This document shows positions 24,755 through 40,603 of a stretch of 64,000 nucleotides of DNA, in pieces (positions within the stretch are counted from its first letter, which is position 1; every line of letters starts with the position of its first letter). A program made the translations under genes and the position numbers. The stretch spans positions 3,478,684 through 3,542,683 of the forward strand of contig CAJFCJ010000019.1 of NCBI GenBank assembly GCA_904063045.1, read 5' to 3'. This stretch comes from Dimorphilus gyrociliatus. Taxonomy: Eukaryota; Annelida; Polychaeta; Dinophilidae. Below the pieces are notes generated by a model. It did no database searches. It was not told the origin of the DNA and worked only from the letters and a program-made list of their open reading frames with translations.

Positions 24755-24812
24755 CCAATCACCAAAGCGTTCAGACGTAAAACGACCAATAAGCGGTGAC
24801 TTTCGACCCAAT
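24755..24812. promoter_or_regulatory. Three CCAAT boxes upstream of NF-YA
   Basis: CCAAT pentamers at 24755-24759 (within CAGCCAATCA, a full NF-Y consensus), 24786-24790 (GACCAATAAG) and 24808-24812 (ACCCAATCG), spaced 31 and 22 bp. NF-Y sites spaced about three helical turns are typical of NF-Y target promoters. Their position fits the promoter of the NF-YA gene itself. An additional CCAAT lies near 24442. Confidence 0.6.
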
Positions 24813-25140
24813 CGCCGAGGTTTTCTTCTACTTACACTTGCTGACATATTCCAAATATGACTTCTTCCGATATTCAAGTTTAGATATTCCTTGTTAATGG
24901 TAGTTTATACTATGTGCCGCGCAGGTTAAAACATCAGGGACTACTTCTTATAGAACCTCTACGCGTGTTATTTTTTTAAAAAAATTCCGCCGCTTTAAAA
25001 AGAAAATTTAATAAGTATAAATTTTAAAGGTTATATCCAAAAATGTTAAGTACAGATATATTGACAATCAAAGCGTTATTTTTACGAAAATGCTACACAG
25101 CCACTTTAAGTTGGTTTCCTAATCCATACTTTAAATCTAA

Positions 25141-25166
25141 CGCGCATGCGCAGTTTCCATAGCGAC
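25141..25166 (+). promoter_or_regulatory. NRF1 site abutting an RFX X-box, upstream of DNALI1
   Basis: CGCGCATGCGCA at 25141-25152 matches the palindromic NRF1 consensus YGCGCAYGCGCR at every position. It is followed without a gap by GTTTCCATAGCGAC (25153-25166), which matches the ciliary X-box pattern RTHNCC-WT-RGNRAC at all constrained positions. The DNALI1 start codon is 20 bp downstream. RFX factors drive axonemal genes across animals. Confidence 0.75.
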
Positions 25167-25186
25167 ATTAGAAGCGAAAAACAGTG

Positions 25187-26249
25187 ATGATTCCACCAAA
25201 CGCGTCTCTTGTTAAATATGATAACCCTGTCCTTGTCAGTAGAAATACTGACAAGAAGACGCCTAAAGTAAGTACTTCGGTCTCTTCTTTCAGCAGAACA
25301 TTAAAAAAAGCGGCTTTTTTAACTCTTAAATGTTACTTTTAAGGCTAGAGCTCTGAAAGTTAGTCCCGGTCAGACACAAGCTGCTGGCCCTGTCCCCAGC
25401 CCTCCTCCAAAATCTAAAGGAGGCGACTCGAAAAGTAATAGGGAAACTGAGGAAATATTAAATTCAATTTTACCACCAAGGTAACTATTTACCAGTTGTT
25501 AGGGCTTTTACCAAGAAACGAAAACAAACTTTGATTTGTGTGTAAAATCATTTTAATATATTGCTTTCATTATTAAACCACTAGAGAATGGACTGAAGGT
25601 GGTCAACTATGGGTTCAACAAGTTTCCAGCACTCCTGCAACCAGGTTAGATGTAGTAAATCTCCAAGAAGAGCTGGATAAAAGACTCCAGCAAAGACAAG
25701 CTAGAGAAACTGGTATTTGCCCTGTAAGAAGAGAACTTTACAGCCAATGTTTCGGTAAAAATAATTTATATACTGTAACATATGAAAACAATATATAATA
25801 TTATAACTTTATTTTAGATGAACTGATTAGAGAAGTCACAATAAATTGTGCAGAAAGAGGTTTAATCCTTCTACGAGTTCGCGATGAAATCAGAATGACC
25901 ATAGCAGCTTATCAAACGCTTTATGAATCAAGTGTCGCTTTTGGAATGAGAAAAGCTCTGCAATCCGAACAAGGAAAGAGCGATATGGAGAGAAGAATTG
26001 CAGAATTGGAAACAGATAAACGTGAGCTTGAAAGACAAGTTAATGATCTTAAAGCAAAATGCGAACAAATCGAAAAGCGAGCTGCTGAACAAAGATCAGT
26101 TGAGGAAAAGAAACATTCAGAAGAGATAAACTTCCTGAAAAGAACCAATCAACAATTAAAAGTAAGTAATATTCAAATATTAAGTATGTTATTAATACTA
26201 ATATTCCTTGTAGACCCAATTGGAAGGTATTATCGCTCCTAAGAAATAG
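25187..26249 (+). CDS. DNALI1: Axonemal dynein light intermediate polypeptide 1 (inner-arm p28)
   Basis: Five exons: 25187-25267, 25344-25480, 25585-25754, 25818-26161, 26214-26249 (255 residues, the usual family length). Subunit of single-headed inner dynein arms of motile cilia. Nearly invariant family blocks are present: ILNSILPPREWTEGGQLWVQ, then SSTPATRLDVVNLQEELDKR, RQARETGICPVRRELYSQCF, LLRVRDEIRMTIAAYQTLYE, and the C-terminal QLEGIIAPKK. The last 100 residues form a charged coiled coil. Start chosen at the ATG just below the X-box. Poly(A) signal AATAAA at 26279-26284. Confidence 0.96.
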
Positions 26250-26741
26250 AGAGCACTTAAATGGGTGCACACTTATCAAATAAATATTATTTAACAAACT
26301 CTTTATAAATATGTAATAAACTTTTAATTATATTCTTTATAATCGTCTAATAACAAATATGAAATAACTTTATTTATATTATTACAAGCCTATATATTTA
26401 ATATCCAATAAAACTTTGTCAAACTCAAAAGAAAGATATAGTTTGTATAATTTATTAATTAAGATAAAATAAAATTTTATATATATGATATACGAAGAAT
26501 CGTATCATTGTTTTAGAGATTTAAAAATAGCTAATAAGCACATAAAGCATTACCTTTCCATCTGACAGGAAGATAAGTACAAGATTTAAGTACTACCAAG
26601 AACCGTTAACTACCTCAAATGTCTATTTGACCTTTTAGTGAACGCTGTTGAAAAAGTAATTATCGTTAATTGAAAGTATTCTCATGTGACTGGATAAGTA
26701 CACGTTGTAGGTAAAAAAAATGATATCAGCAGCAAAGAGTA
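26250..26741. other. Convergent 3' region, DNALI1 and ABHD gene
   Basis: AT-rich UTR/intergenic sequence; no gene seen. Confidence 0.6.
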
Positions 26742-28182
26742 TTAACTTGCAGGGAATATTGCATTAATATATTCTGCAAATACTGAATCCATATAATTTG
26801 CTCCGGTCGGCCATAGACCTTCCATAAAACCAATATGTCCACCTTTAGCTGTTACAACAATTGCAACATTCTCACAATTCTTTGCCTCTTCAATTGGAAT
26901 GCAATGTGCTGGTGAAAAAGGGTCATCAGCAGCATTGAGACAGAGTAATGGTATTTTAATTCGATGTAGCTTGTTGTAGATGCATGCATCTTCATAATAT
27001 TCCACGTAACTTGAGTATCCAAATTGCCTACAAGTAAAAGAGTCGTCAAATTCCCTAATAGTTCTCGCATTCCAGACTTTCTTCAAGTCCAGTTTTCCTT
27101 CAAACTCATTTTCAAAAAGTTGAGCATATGCTTTAACTTTAGATACTAGAGATTCAGCTAGTAATCGGTTAAAGACAAACCAGTTTATTGGTTGCTCTAA
27201 CTCTTTGCACGATTCAAATACATTCCAGGCGGCAGAAACCGTAAATGCAGCTTTTAGGCCAGAATCTTTTCCCACTTTAGCTAAGTAGTTGGTTAATATA
27301 AGACCGCCCAAAGATATCCCTGCAGCAAGTATTCCATCATGGTCCGGATTTCGACGACGTATATGTTTTATGACTTGATCTAGATCATCAGTATGGGTGG
27401 CACAATAAGTTTTAGCTGTTCGAAGTGTCAATCCTCCTGTGACGTTTATACGTAATAAATTACAAATATTCATGAATCGGCAATGTTTTACGTACCATTT
27501 CCTCTGTAATTGAAAACTACGGATGTCACTTTCTTGTTATAGGCCTGCTGAACAAAATGTCTGCAATAGCTTTCATCGCTGCTACCTAAAAGTGATATCC
27601 GTATAATTAATTTATTTAATAAGGTCATAGAAAAGTTCAGGTTAAAGTGCGTTTTACTAACACGTGATAAACTGTTACAGTAACTAACCTATCAAACCTG
27701 GCAAAATAAGGACTATGGGCTTATTCTTCTCTTTATCTTCAAATTCGAGCCAATCTAAAGCTACTTCACCTTTGTCTTCTAACTGAATTATTTCCCTTTC
27801 GAATTTTATTGGAGGAACGGTTTTAAGAAATGCTCTGACTATTGTTTGAAGCCTATATCCGGTACACCAAATTGTCGGCCAAAATTTTCGTTTTAAAATT
27901 GGCATTCGCTCCAAGAGAAAGCGTTTCTTGGTCGAATTACCGGCAATAATTGGTCTCTGTTAGGATAGAATTATAAAAATTATTGCCCTTCCATTGATAT
28001 TTTACAGTTGAAAATATAGTAAACAATGTACCAACCTTAACCAACCATAATAAATAATATACTAGATACGCTGCTGTGCATCCTGTTAGAAGAGGGATAA
28101 AAGAGTGTTTTTTTGTGAAATCGAAGATTTTTAAAATTGATTCTAAGGTTGTCGACGACATTCTCACGTTAGAATTCCTCAT
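26742..28182 (-). CDS. Membrane-anchored alpha/beta hydrolase, ABHD1/ABHD3 type
   Basis: Four exons: 28182-28036, 27956-27689, 27585-27496, 27436-26742 (399 residues). An N-terminal membrane segment (about 30-50, LLTGCTAAYLVYYLLWLV) anchors the enzyme. The hydrolase core has the nucleophile elbow GISLG (Ser about 210), the acid in NAADDPF (Asp about 340) and the catalytic His in KGGHIGF (about 369). FNYRGNGG-LTLRTAKTY is the family oxyanion/ARG-N-G block. ABHD3 cleaves medium-chain and oxidised phosphatidylcholines; ABHD1 and ABHD15 are relatives, so the substrate is not settled. Start at the first ATG; a second in-frame ATG lies 21 bases downstream. Confidence 0.88.
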
Positions 28183-29471
28183 TGATTCGAATTAGGCCTA
28201 GAATATTCGATTCGGCGCCCCCTAGATTCTCTTCGACAAATATGGCCGCAAAGTTTGGCATAATTAATCTCTTCTATTAGCTTAACAAATAGTAACTTTT
28301 CCGATTGCATGTGGTAAAGTTTATCATATTCTCCACAAATAATAATTCCTGACTGTTTCTAAACACAGAATTTTCGGAATATAGAGTGTTACATTTCGTG
28401 AACTTTTTGTTAAGTGATACTAGTTTCGACGCCATTTTTTTTTAAAGTTTAAATTTGTTCAAAGTATCATTTGCTGAATTGTCATAAAAGTATTAACGTT
28501 ACATATATACAGCATATACAGTATGTATATGCATATATCTAACCAAACTCCGTTCTACAGTACAATAAGTTTTGAAATGTTTAGGCTTTGACAATGTGAA
28601 ATTTCTTATTTCCGTACTTCCGTCACATAGTAAATATGAATCTCAACTGTACTGATGAATGAAGCATCAAATATTTGCAGTATTAATGAATCGCTTCTTT
28701 CTTATTGTTCTATTTAAATTAATACTCAAAACTACGAAATAGAACTAAGCATGTTTATGAATGCATTGAATTGTAGCTAGAGTTATTTTTTAAAATTATA
28801 TGTATCTTTTCAATATCGCTAGTTTAGGTCTGAATACTGTAGAAGAAATAAGTACTTATAATCAGTTCAAATAGTAAGAGTCCATCACGTTCAGAGTCCC
28901 CACTTGGGACTTTATCACGTTATAAAAATAATAATATTTATTTTATTTTAACTTTATATGTTTAACTAAGTAATGTAATTTGATGAAGATTTCGACCCTA
29001 GTTTAACTATTATATTTTTATCTTTCACAAGTACGAAAATTACGAAAATATTCGTACCGGAAGTTTGGAGTAGAGACGGTTTTTCTGCGATTTGTATCGT
29101 AAGTATAGATTTACTCGTATATTATTAATTCCTTCTTAGCCTAAGCAGTAATCATATTCGTATAATGACTTCTCTAGGTTTAAATTCTAATAGGGATCGT
29201 AGTTTTTAAAAATTTGCTAACGATTATTAATTTCTGTCATTATCGCTCAACGAACGTGCGGCGTTTTTATATCTTAATCGCAAACAAATAGCTATTTAAG
29301 GTATCCTCATTAGGTACGATTTCTGGTCCATTCACTTGTTAATTACTTTGAATAATATGGGTGTAAAAGAAATAAAATGTTATTTATCAAAATTTATAAG
29401 AAATTTCAATCGTAAATTATGCTATTAATATATTACAAATATATAACAGATTTCACCTTCAAACTTTCCCC
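28183..29471. other. Divergent intergenic region, ABHD gene and EFTUD2
   Basis: 1.3 kb with the promoters of both genes. Contains an imperfect hairpin sequence, GCATATAC and its complement around a 5-base loop, at 28512-28532. A 3' splice-like site (ataacag) about 22 bp before the EFTUD2 ATG hints at a 5' UTR intron. No coding signal. Confidence 0.5.
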
Positions 29472-32792
<3,321 letters not shown>

Positions 32793-33447
32793 ATAATCTG
32801 TTTTCAGTTTATGGATTGCTGAAATTTTATGAGTTGAAGCATTTTTTTTTTAATATTTTGTCTATCAAATTACATTATTTTTGTTAATACACATTCTGAT
32901 GTTAAAAAATGAATGTTTGATGCTGTAGATTAAAACAAAACAATTGACTCATTGAACAAAGTGCGCATCTTATAAAAAGACAATAGGTCGCTAGTTCGAA
33001 AAACTTATCTCAAGTGTACTAAAAAAAAGTAATTAAAAGGACAAAAGCCAGTATAAATAAATAGAATTTTTATTTGAAAATATTTTTTAACACACATTTA
33101 TTATATATTTAATAATATAGCAGTCGAGAAAGGGAACTTATATTACAATTTGCTACTCTTGTTGGATTGCCACATTTTTATGTCGTCTGCTATTTACTTA
33201 TTGTTTTGTCGGCCATTTTGCGCCAATAGGCGTATAGAGACGTAAATTAAAATCTTGATTTTAAACGAATATTACTTGAGATGTGATTGAAAAAAAAGTG
33301 TCTCTTGATGGTTTTTAAAACTGATTTTACAGATTTATTTGGTATAATGTCTTTAATAAACAGGAGATTTTTAAATTAGTAAGGCTACCGAATTCTTAAT
33401 TAGTAGGAGTTACCTTTCGTTAACTTGTCTATTCGCAGATTTTAACC
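32793..33447. other. Intergenic between EFTUD2 and TPRA1
   Basis: Same-strand spacer of 655 bp. A 3' splice-like site CTATTCGCAG ends at 33438, 9 bp before the TPRA1 ATG; the same 10-mer precedes NBR1. Confidence 0.5.
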
Positions 33448-35198
<1,751 letters not shown>

Positions 35199-35427
35199 CT
35201 GCAAATAAAATAAGACTAAATAAATTTAATATTTAATAAATATAAATTCATTTCTCCGGTTTCAGTTTGTTTTTATGAAGATAAAATCTATTCATTTATC
35301 TTTGTGCTTTGGTAGGTTTTAGTTAAACAAAAGGTTAACTTTGACATTTTACTATTATCTTTTTGTATTATCATTCAGAACAAAGAGAATGTACACTTAA
35401 ACAGAATCATTAAATATTTAAAACTGT

Positions 35428-37704
35428 TTATGTAGTTTTAAGTTTTCTATCACCGAATAGTTGAGAATAATAGAAATAAATCAAGAACAGTCCGAAATGG
35501 CCACACGAAAACACCGATATTAAAACGGCGTGTAAGTCTGGCAAATTACTAGGAGCTTTGACAAACACAGCTGCTATCGCTAGAAAACATGCATTGATAA
35601 TCGAGAGTATCATCTGTATAATATAAAATACGAATATCTATTATTAGAAAGACAAAAGTAAATGAAGTAATTATGATACTTACAAAGAATTTCTTCCAGA
35701 AACCGGATTTCTCTTCAACAGTCAACCATTGTCGAACAGTATAATATACAAATGAAAAAAGTATAATACTGGAAAACGTTAAAAAAGCTAAGCCGTCTTT
35801 TTGTAACAATGGAAACATACTGAAATAGAGATTGGTGTAGAATTAAAGTGTAAGTGTAAATATGATAAAATATTAAATACTATCATTAAATATACCTTAT
35901 TGTACTGAGTACTCCAAACCAAAAGGATGCTATTGGAAACTCAGGCAGCAAGAGAATAATTGGCCTTTATGTAATAAGTGTCACTAAGTGATTTTGCTTA
36001 CATAGTATTTAAACAAGCAAACTTACAGGGCCGCTATAAGTATAGACTTTTCATGAACTTGAAAAGAAAAGAGGAAGAAGATAAGGGAGCTATTAACAAG
36101 AGCTAGCTTAAAATTTCTCATCGTTGGTTTTAACAATAAATGAAGACCAGAGGGTAGTAATAATATTATAGTAGTTACCAAGCTTTGAAATACAATAACG
36201 ATGCTAATATTTAGGAAAATTATTGTAATATAAGAAACAAACCACATAAGTATCTGAGTATCCTGAGTCATTAAGGATCTAAATTTTATTACAATTGATA
36301 ACGAGCACCAAAAATTTGCGACCTTGTCCTATAAATAAAAAAGTAAAGAGTGATATTAATTATTATAATTTATCTAACATTTAGATTATTTACCTCAAAA
36401 ATACCTCTTGCAAATGGGAATAGTCTATGCAAAACTTGAAGAGCATCTTGAAAATCTCTTAGGAAAGGTAACCAACATAGTAAGAATGCAATCAAAGTGA
36501 CAAAAGACACTTTCAGTAATTGTAGGAACCTATTGGAACAAGTTACAGAGTTAAAAGAGGATAATTAAACTAGGAATTTAAATTATTTACCAATTAGTCT
36601 TTGAAATAAAACACTGTCCAAGAAGATAGAAGAAGAATGGAGAAGCGTGATATAATTCCATTTGTTTATAATTTAAAGCAAAGACAAAAGAAATAGCTCC
36701 TAGAAGTTGACAATTTCTCTCAAAAAATATTACTGCCCATACTACTAAACCAAGGGAAATTGAATTATATCATTGAAGAGTTAAGGAATATTTGGGCTAA
36801 TAGATAATTGTAAATGTTTCAATATTAAATTCTCTGACTAATTATACAAAAAACAAAAAGGGATACTGGAAGTGTCCATGATCAATGAGTGTCAAGCCTG
36901 GATATAGAAGGGCCAATAGGCAGCAGGATATCTAACAAAAGAAAATGAAAAAAAAGGAAAATAATTCAATGTTCTATTTAGTAAAAAAAAAAATAATATT
37001 CTAAAGAAATTTATAAACCTTTCCTTTCGATTGAATGGATTTATTTCCTAAAAAATAAATAAATACAGCCGGAATGTAAATGAGCAGATCTCCAATTATC
37101 ACTGTGCATAGAGAGATAAAATTAGTATATACAATCAAATTATCCAATGATATAACCAGTATATCTCATAAATAGTTTATGGGTAGGACTTTCTATTCCC
37201 CTTGACTTATGCAGAGCAACGAATTCTGGATTAATTTTGTTAGCTCTGAAATTATGCATATTTTTTTAGCATCTGCTCATCTCTTAACTAAAAGTTATAA
37301 TAGGACTTACATGAAACCCATGATTAAGCTATGATATGCTGTTAATGGAGGATAATCGAGTCCCCAGTATAATAAATCATTGTCTGTAGTATTATAATAC
37401 CTAAAAAGTTTACGTTATAATATATTAGATAATCTATTTTATAAGGTTTCGAATAATGACTAAAATACCAGGATTTTATCGGTAAATTATAAGTTATTTC
37501 CATCCAATGTCTTTGAGCTTCGTAGTCTCCGTACATCGGTGATTTTCCTTTACCTAAGTAGTTGTTATTGAGTTAGTTTTTAGTTATCGGCTTTTGTATC
37601 ATCTTACCCGAGAAGGGACCGAGTGATGTTAACCATCTGACTAGTAAGGCAAATAGAAACACGACTATAGAGTAAAATTTAGAATCATCCACTGCTTTTT
37701 TCAT
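35428..37704 (-). CDS. ALG6: ALG6 dolichyl-P-Glc:Man9GlcNAc2-PP-dolichol glucosyltransferase
   Basis: Twelve exons: 37704-37608, 37553-37469, 37400-37311, 37245-37157, 37101-37019, 36931-36867, 36770-36591, 36529-36394, 36328-36027, 35964-35896, 35819-35684, 35613-35428 (505 residues; human 507). Multi-pass ER enzyme that adds the first glucose to the lipid-linked oligosaccharide. Signature blocks: [107 protein letters not shown]8 is the paralogue, but these blocks are ALG6-type. One junction (exon 6 to 7, HFQ/YNS) cannot use an AG 3' splice site and looks like a U12-type intron. Tail-to-tail with TPRA1. Confidence 0.93.
36771..36866 (-). other. Putative U12-type intron of ALG6 with non-canonical 3' end
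   Basis: On the minus strand the intron opens GTATCCCTTT (U12 donor consensus [GA]TATCCTTT) and contains TTCCTTAAC at 36788-36780, a perfect U12 branch site, 10-11 bases from the exon. Protein conservation requires exon 7 to start at 36770, which leaves TG as the terminal dinucleotide; TGA lies in frame just upstream, so a canonical AG acceptor further upstream cannot be used. Other alignments of the join would give TA-GA or AT-AT ends. Confidence 0.6.
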
Positions 37705-38216
37705 ATTGAAAGACTTTATGTGCAATTTTCAATTGGAAAAGAATTTATAAAATAAAGTCAAATCAATTTACACGTTTGCGTGAAAAATGGTAGTAAAAAG
37801 GACATTTTTGCCAATTTTTCAAAATAGTTACTGTTTCAAATTAGAAAATTACTGTGTACTACTGAAATACTTTTAGTTTATTGTGATAAAGTTAAAGATA
37901 AGTTGATACGAATTTCATTCCCAAGAAGTACGAAAATAACTCTATTTTCGTAACTCTATTTAGCTCTCCACTAATATATAATTTTTTTTGTCGATTAAAT
38001 GATATTAAATTAGACAGTGGAGTTCGAAAAAAATAATCAAATAAAACATTCGAAAAATTTTGTGTTAATAGCAGCAGCTGAAAGTTGAACAACATACAGC
38101 TGATTATTAATTGATTATTTCCAGCTTAACCATTTCTAAATAGTCAGCTTTAGGTGGCAGTCACTAAAAGTTTCTTTACCTATTTATACAAAGAGAGAAA
38201 GAGTAAAAAAACTATC
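37705..38216. promoter_or_regulatory. Divergent promoter region, ALG6 (-) and AEP transaminase (+)
   Basis: 512 bp of AT-rich sequence between the two starts; no strong element recognised. Confidence 0.4.
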
Positions 38217-39527
38217 ATGCTTAAAACTGTTGAACGATATTTAGTTAACAAGAGAGTTGTTACTAGTTTGATAAGGCCTGGAACCGCTACTGTTAGAAGG
38301 TGCTTTGGCGTTGCGGCAATGCAAATGCAGAATAATAAAAGTACTAATTTTTCCATTATATTAAATATTCCATGTTTTTAAGATTTGAGCAAATTTCTTT
38401 CAGCCACTCAGCCAAAGAAGCTCTTTACTCCCGGTCCTCTGGGCGTATCTCTGTCAACCAAAGAGGCCATGTTAGCAGATTTTGGGTCTAGAGACGTTGC
38501 GTTCGTAGATACTGTTAAATTTATTCGTAAACGCTTAGTAGAAATAGCTGGCGTATCTCACGATGAATATACCGCAGTGCCATTACAAGGAAGTGGCACG
38601 TATTCTCTAGAATCAGTTCTTACTACAATTGTTCCCAAAAAAGGAAAAGTGTTGATTTTAGAAAATGGTGCATATGGTAGACGACAAGCAGCTATCTGTA
38701 AAGTGTTGAATATTGAACATAGGGTTGAGTCATTTGGCGAAAATGAACAAGTTTCTCCCAAGAGAGTAGAGCAGATCTTGGGACACGATACATCCTTTAC
38801 TACAGTTTCTGTCGTTCACTGCGAAACAAGTTCCGGTGTTTTAAACCCAGTTATAGAAATTGGAGAAATCGTTCGAAAGAAGGCGCCTCATGTTCAATAT
38901 TTTATTGACGCAATGTCATCATTTGGTGCAATTCCTTTTAATATGAAAGAAGCTAATTGCGATTATATGGTCTCTTCCGCCAATAAATGTATAGAGGGTG
39001 TCCCTGGATTTGGATATGCAATTTGTAGAACAAAGCACTTGAAGAGTTGTCAAGGTATATCGAGAAGCCTGTCCCTAGATCTTTACGAACAGTATATGGG
39101 ATTGGAAAAAAACGGTCAATTTCGTTTCACTCCCCCAACACATACAATGCTGGCTTTTAGAAAGGCTCTTGAAGAATTAGACGCCGAAGGTGGTGTTGAA
39201 GGTCGCGCTAATCGTTATAAGGCGAATAGAAAGGTGCTAAGAGAGGGTATGGCTGAATTAGGATTCGAAGAATACTTAGATGAAAGTTTACAAGATGCGT
39301 ATATAATTACATCTTTCAAGTATCCTACGCAAAAAGACTTCGACTTTAAAACATTCTACGAGAAACTAAGCGATAAAGGACAAGTCATCTACCCTGGAAA
39401 AGTCCTAGATGCCGATGTGTTCCGAATTGGTAATATTGGCCATTTGTTCCCTGAAGATATGGAGAAATTATTGGAATGTATCAAAGAAGTTTGTAACGAA
39501 ATGAACGTTACTTTACCATTAAACTAA
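38217..39527 (+). CDS. 2-aminoethylphosphonate:pyruvate aminotransferase (PhnW family), probably mitochondrial
   Basis: Two exons, 38217-38340 and 38404-39527 (415 residues). Class V PLP enzyme that converts 2-aminoethylphosphonate plus pyruvate to phosphonoacetaldehyde plus alanine (EC 2.6.1.37). Family blocks: LFTPGPLGVSLSTKEAMLAD, FGSRDVAF, YTAVPLQGSGTYSLES, ENGAYGRR, VHCETSSGVLNP, FIDAMSSFGAIPF (Asp about 210), SSANKCIEGVPGFGYA with the PLP lysine about 236, SLSLDLYEQYMGLEKNGQFR, FTPPTHTMLAFRKAL, FRIGNIGHL. These distinguish it from alanine-glyoxylate aminotransferase. Exon 1 adds about 41 residues, basic with one acid (MLKTVERYLVNKRVVTSLIR), a plausible mitochondrial presequence. Poly(A) signal AATAAA at 39547-39552. 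Confidence 0.88.
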
Positions 39528-40603
39528 TAGCCTTTGTCCAGAAAGCAATAAAAACTACGATAGAATTGATTAAATCGTATATTGTGACTTCGTCTCTTCT
39601 AAGATTTCCCATTTAGCAACCTAGAAATGAAGCCTTAACGTGTTTAATGGCTTTTTGGACAATATTTTATATTAGCATGCATACGCTTACAAAAAAGAAA
39701 TGTTTATAAACATTTTCTTTGTAATATAGTAGTTTAATTGGAAAGAAAATAACAGTAAATAAAGCTAAGACTTATTGTATTTGACATACATTCCTAATTC
39801 TGTCCAAGAGTCATATTACTGAAGTAACATATCGCTGCGGAGAGAAGGTCTAAAAGGTCAAACTGTACCGTTTGAGTTTCGTTGGATCAATTGATCTTCT
39901 CTCCGATTCGCTTTGCAATTTGGCAGTGCGTGATTTTAGTCAAGCGTTATATTGTGACAAATCCCTGGATTAAAGGATTTCTGTAGTACGTCAAGAAACG
40001 CTGCGAGGAAACGTGCAGTTTACTATATCGTATTTCATCGAGGAACTCCTTTGTCATATAGTCGAGTAATATTTCAAATTAATTACTCAACAAATCTTTA
40101 CTAATTAATTATAATCACGCGCAAAGGATTAGGCACTTGCCTTTCGAGTCCAGATAGCGTAATACGTCCGCGTCTAAGCTAAGGACGCTTTAAAGTTCAA
40201 TGAGAGACGCCGTCTCTTTCTGCCCTTGTACCTCTGCTTGTCTATATATATTATAGCTCTTTAGTCGAGCAACTCGAGAGGTTGGTACTTGGGAGAAAGA
40301 TGTCTAATAGGCAAAAAGAAAGATATATCGATAAAGACATTCTATTAAAGTCTAAATGATCCTTTTAACAATTAAATTAGCACAATTATTCACCAACAGA
40401 AGAAAGGTTGGTAAGATCAACTAATAGTAAACGTTTCATTAATAACAGGCACATTTGAGTGAATCATGTACATAAACGACCTCTGGCGGTTGAGGTGAGT
40501 CACATCGGCATTGACGACTGTGCAATTTTTTCATTCTGCTCTAGTCTTTCAAACGTTAACATTACCGACGTAAAGCTTTTATTTAAACAACAAAAGAAAA
40601 ACA
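39528..40603. other. Intergenic / 5' region of the DUSP10-like gene
   Basis: Less AT-rich than neighbouring spacers. Contains a palindrome GATCAATTGATC (39885-39896), an inverted repeat AGAGAC/GTCTCT (40203-40217) and a TATA-like element. Likely promoter and 5' UTR; no coding exon could be supported. Confidence 0.5.
40243..40252 (+). promoter_or_regulatory. TATA-box-like element before the DUSP10-like gene
   Basis: TATATATATT-type string (within tctatatatattatag) in a locally non-AT-rich context, about 360 bp before the ATG at 40604. Most other genes here lack such an element, which fits an inducible MAPK-phosphatase gene. Confidence 0.35.

Noticed and set aside
24683..24877. 64-codon minus-strand ORF upstream of NF-YA, considered as the first coding exon
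   Set aside because: It ends at a stop with no donor leading in phase to the next exon, and it overlaps the CCAAT-box promoter cluster.
36721..36900. Frameshift or pseudogene explanation for the ALG6 HFQ/YNS break
   Set aside because: Everything else in the 505-residue ALG6 frame is intact, and the 96-bp insert has U12 donor and branch-site consensus, so an intron is more economical.
38217..39527. Annotation as serine-pyruvate/alanine-glyoxylate aminotransferase (AGXT)
   Set aside because: Blocks such as SLDLYEQYMGLEKNGQFRF and FRIGNIGHL are PhnW-type, not AGXT-type.
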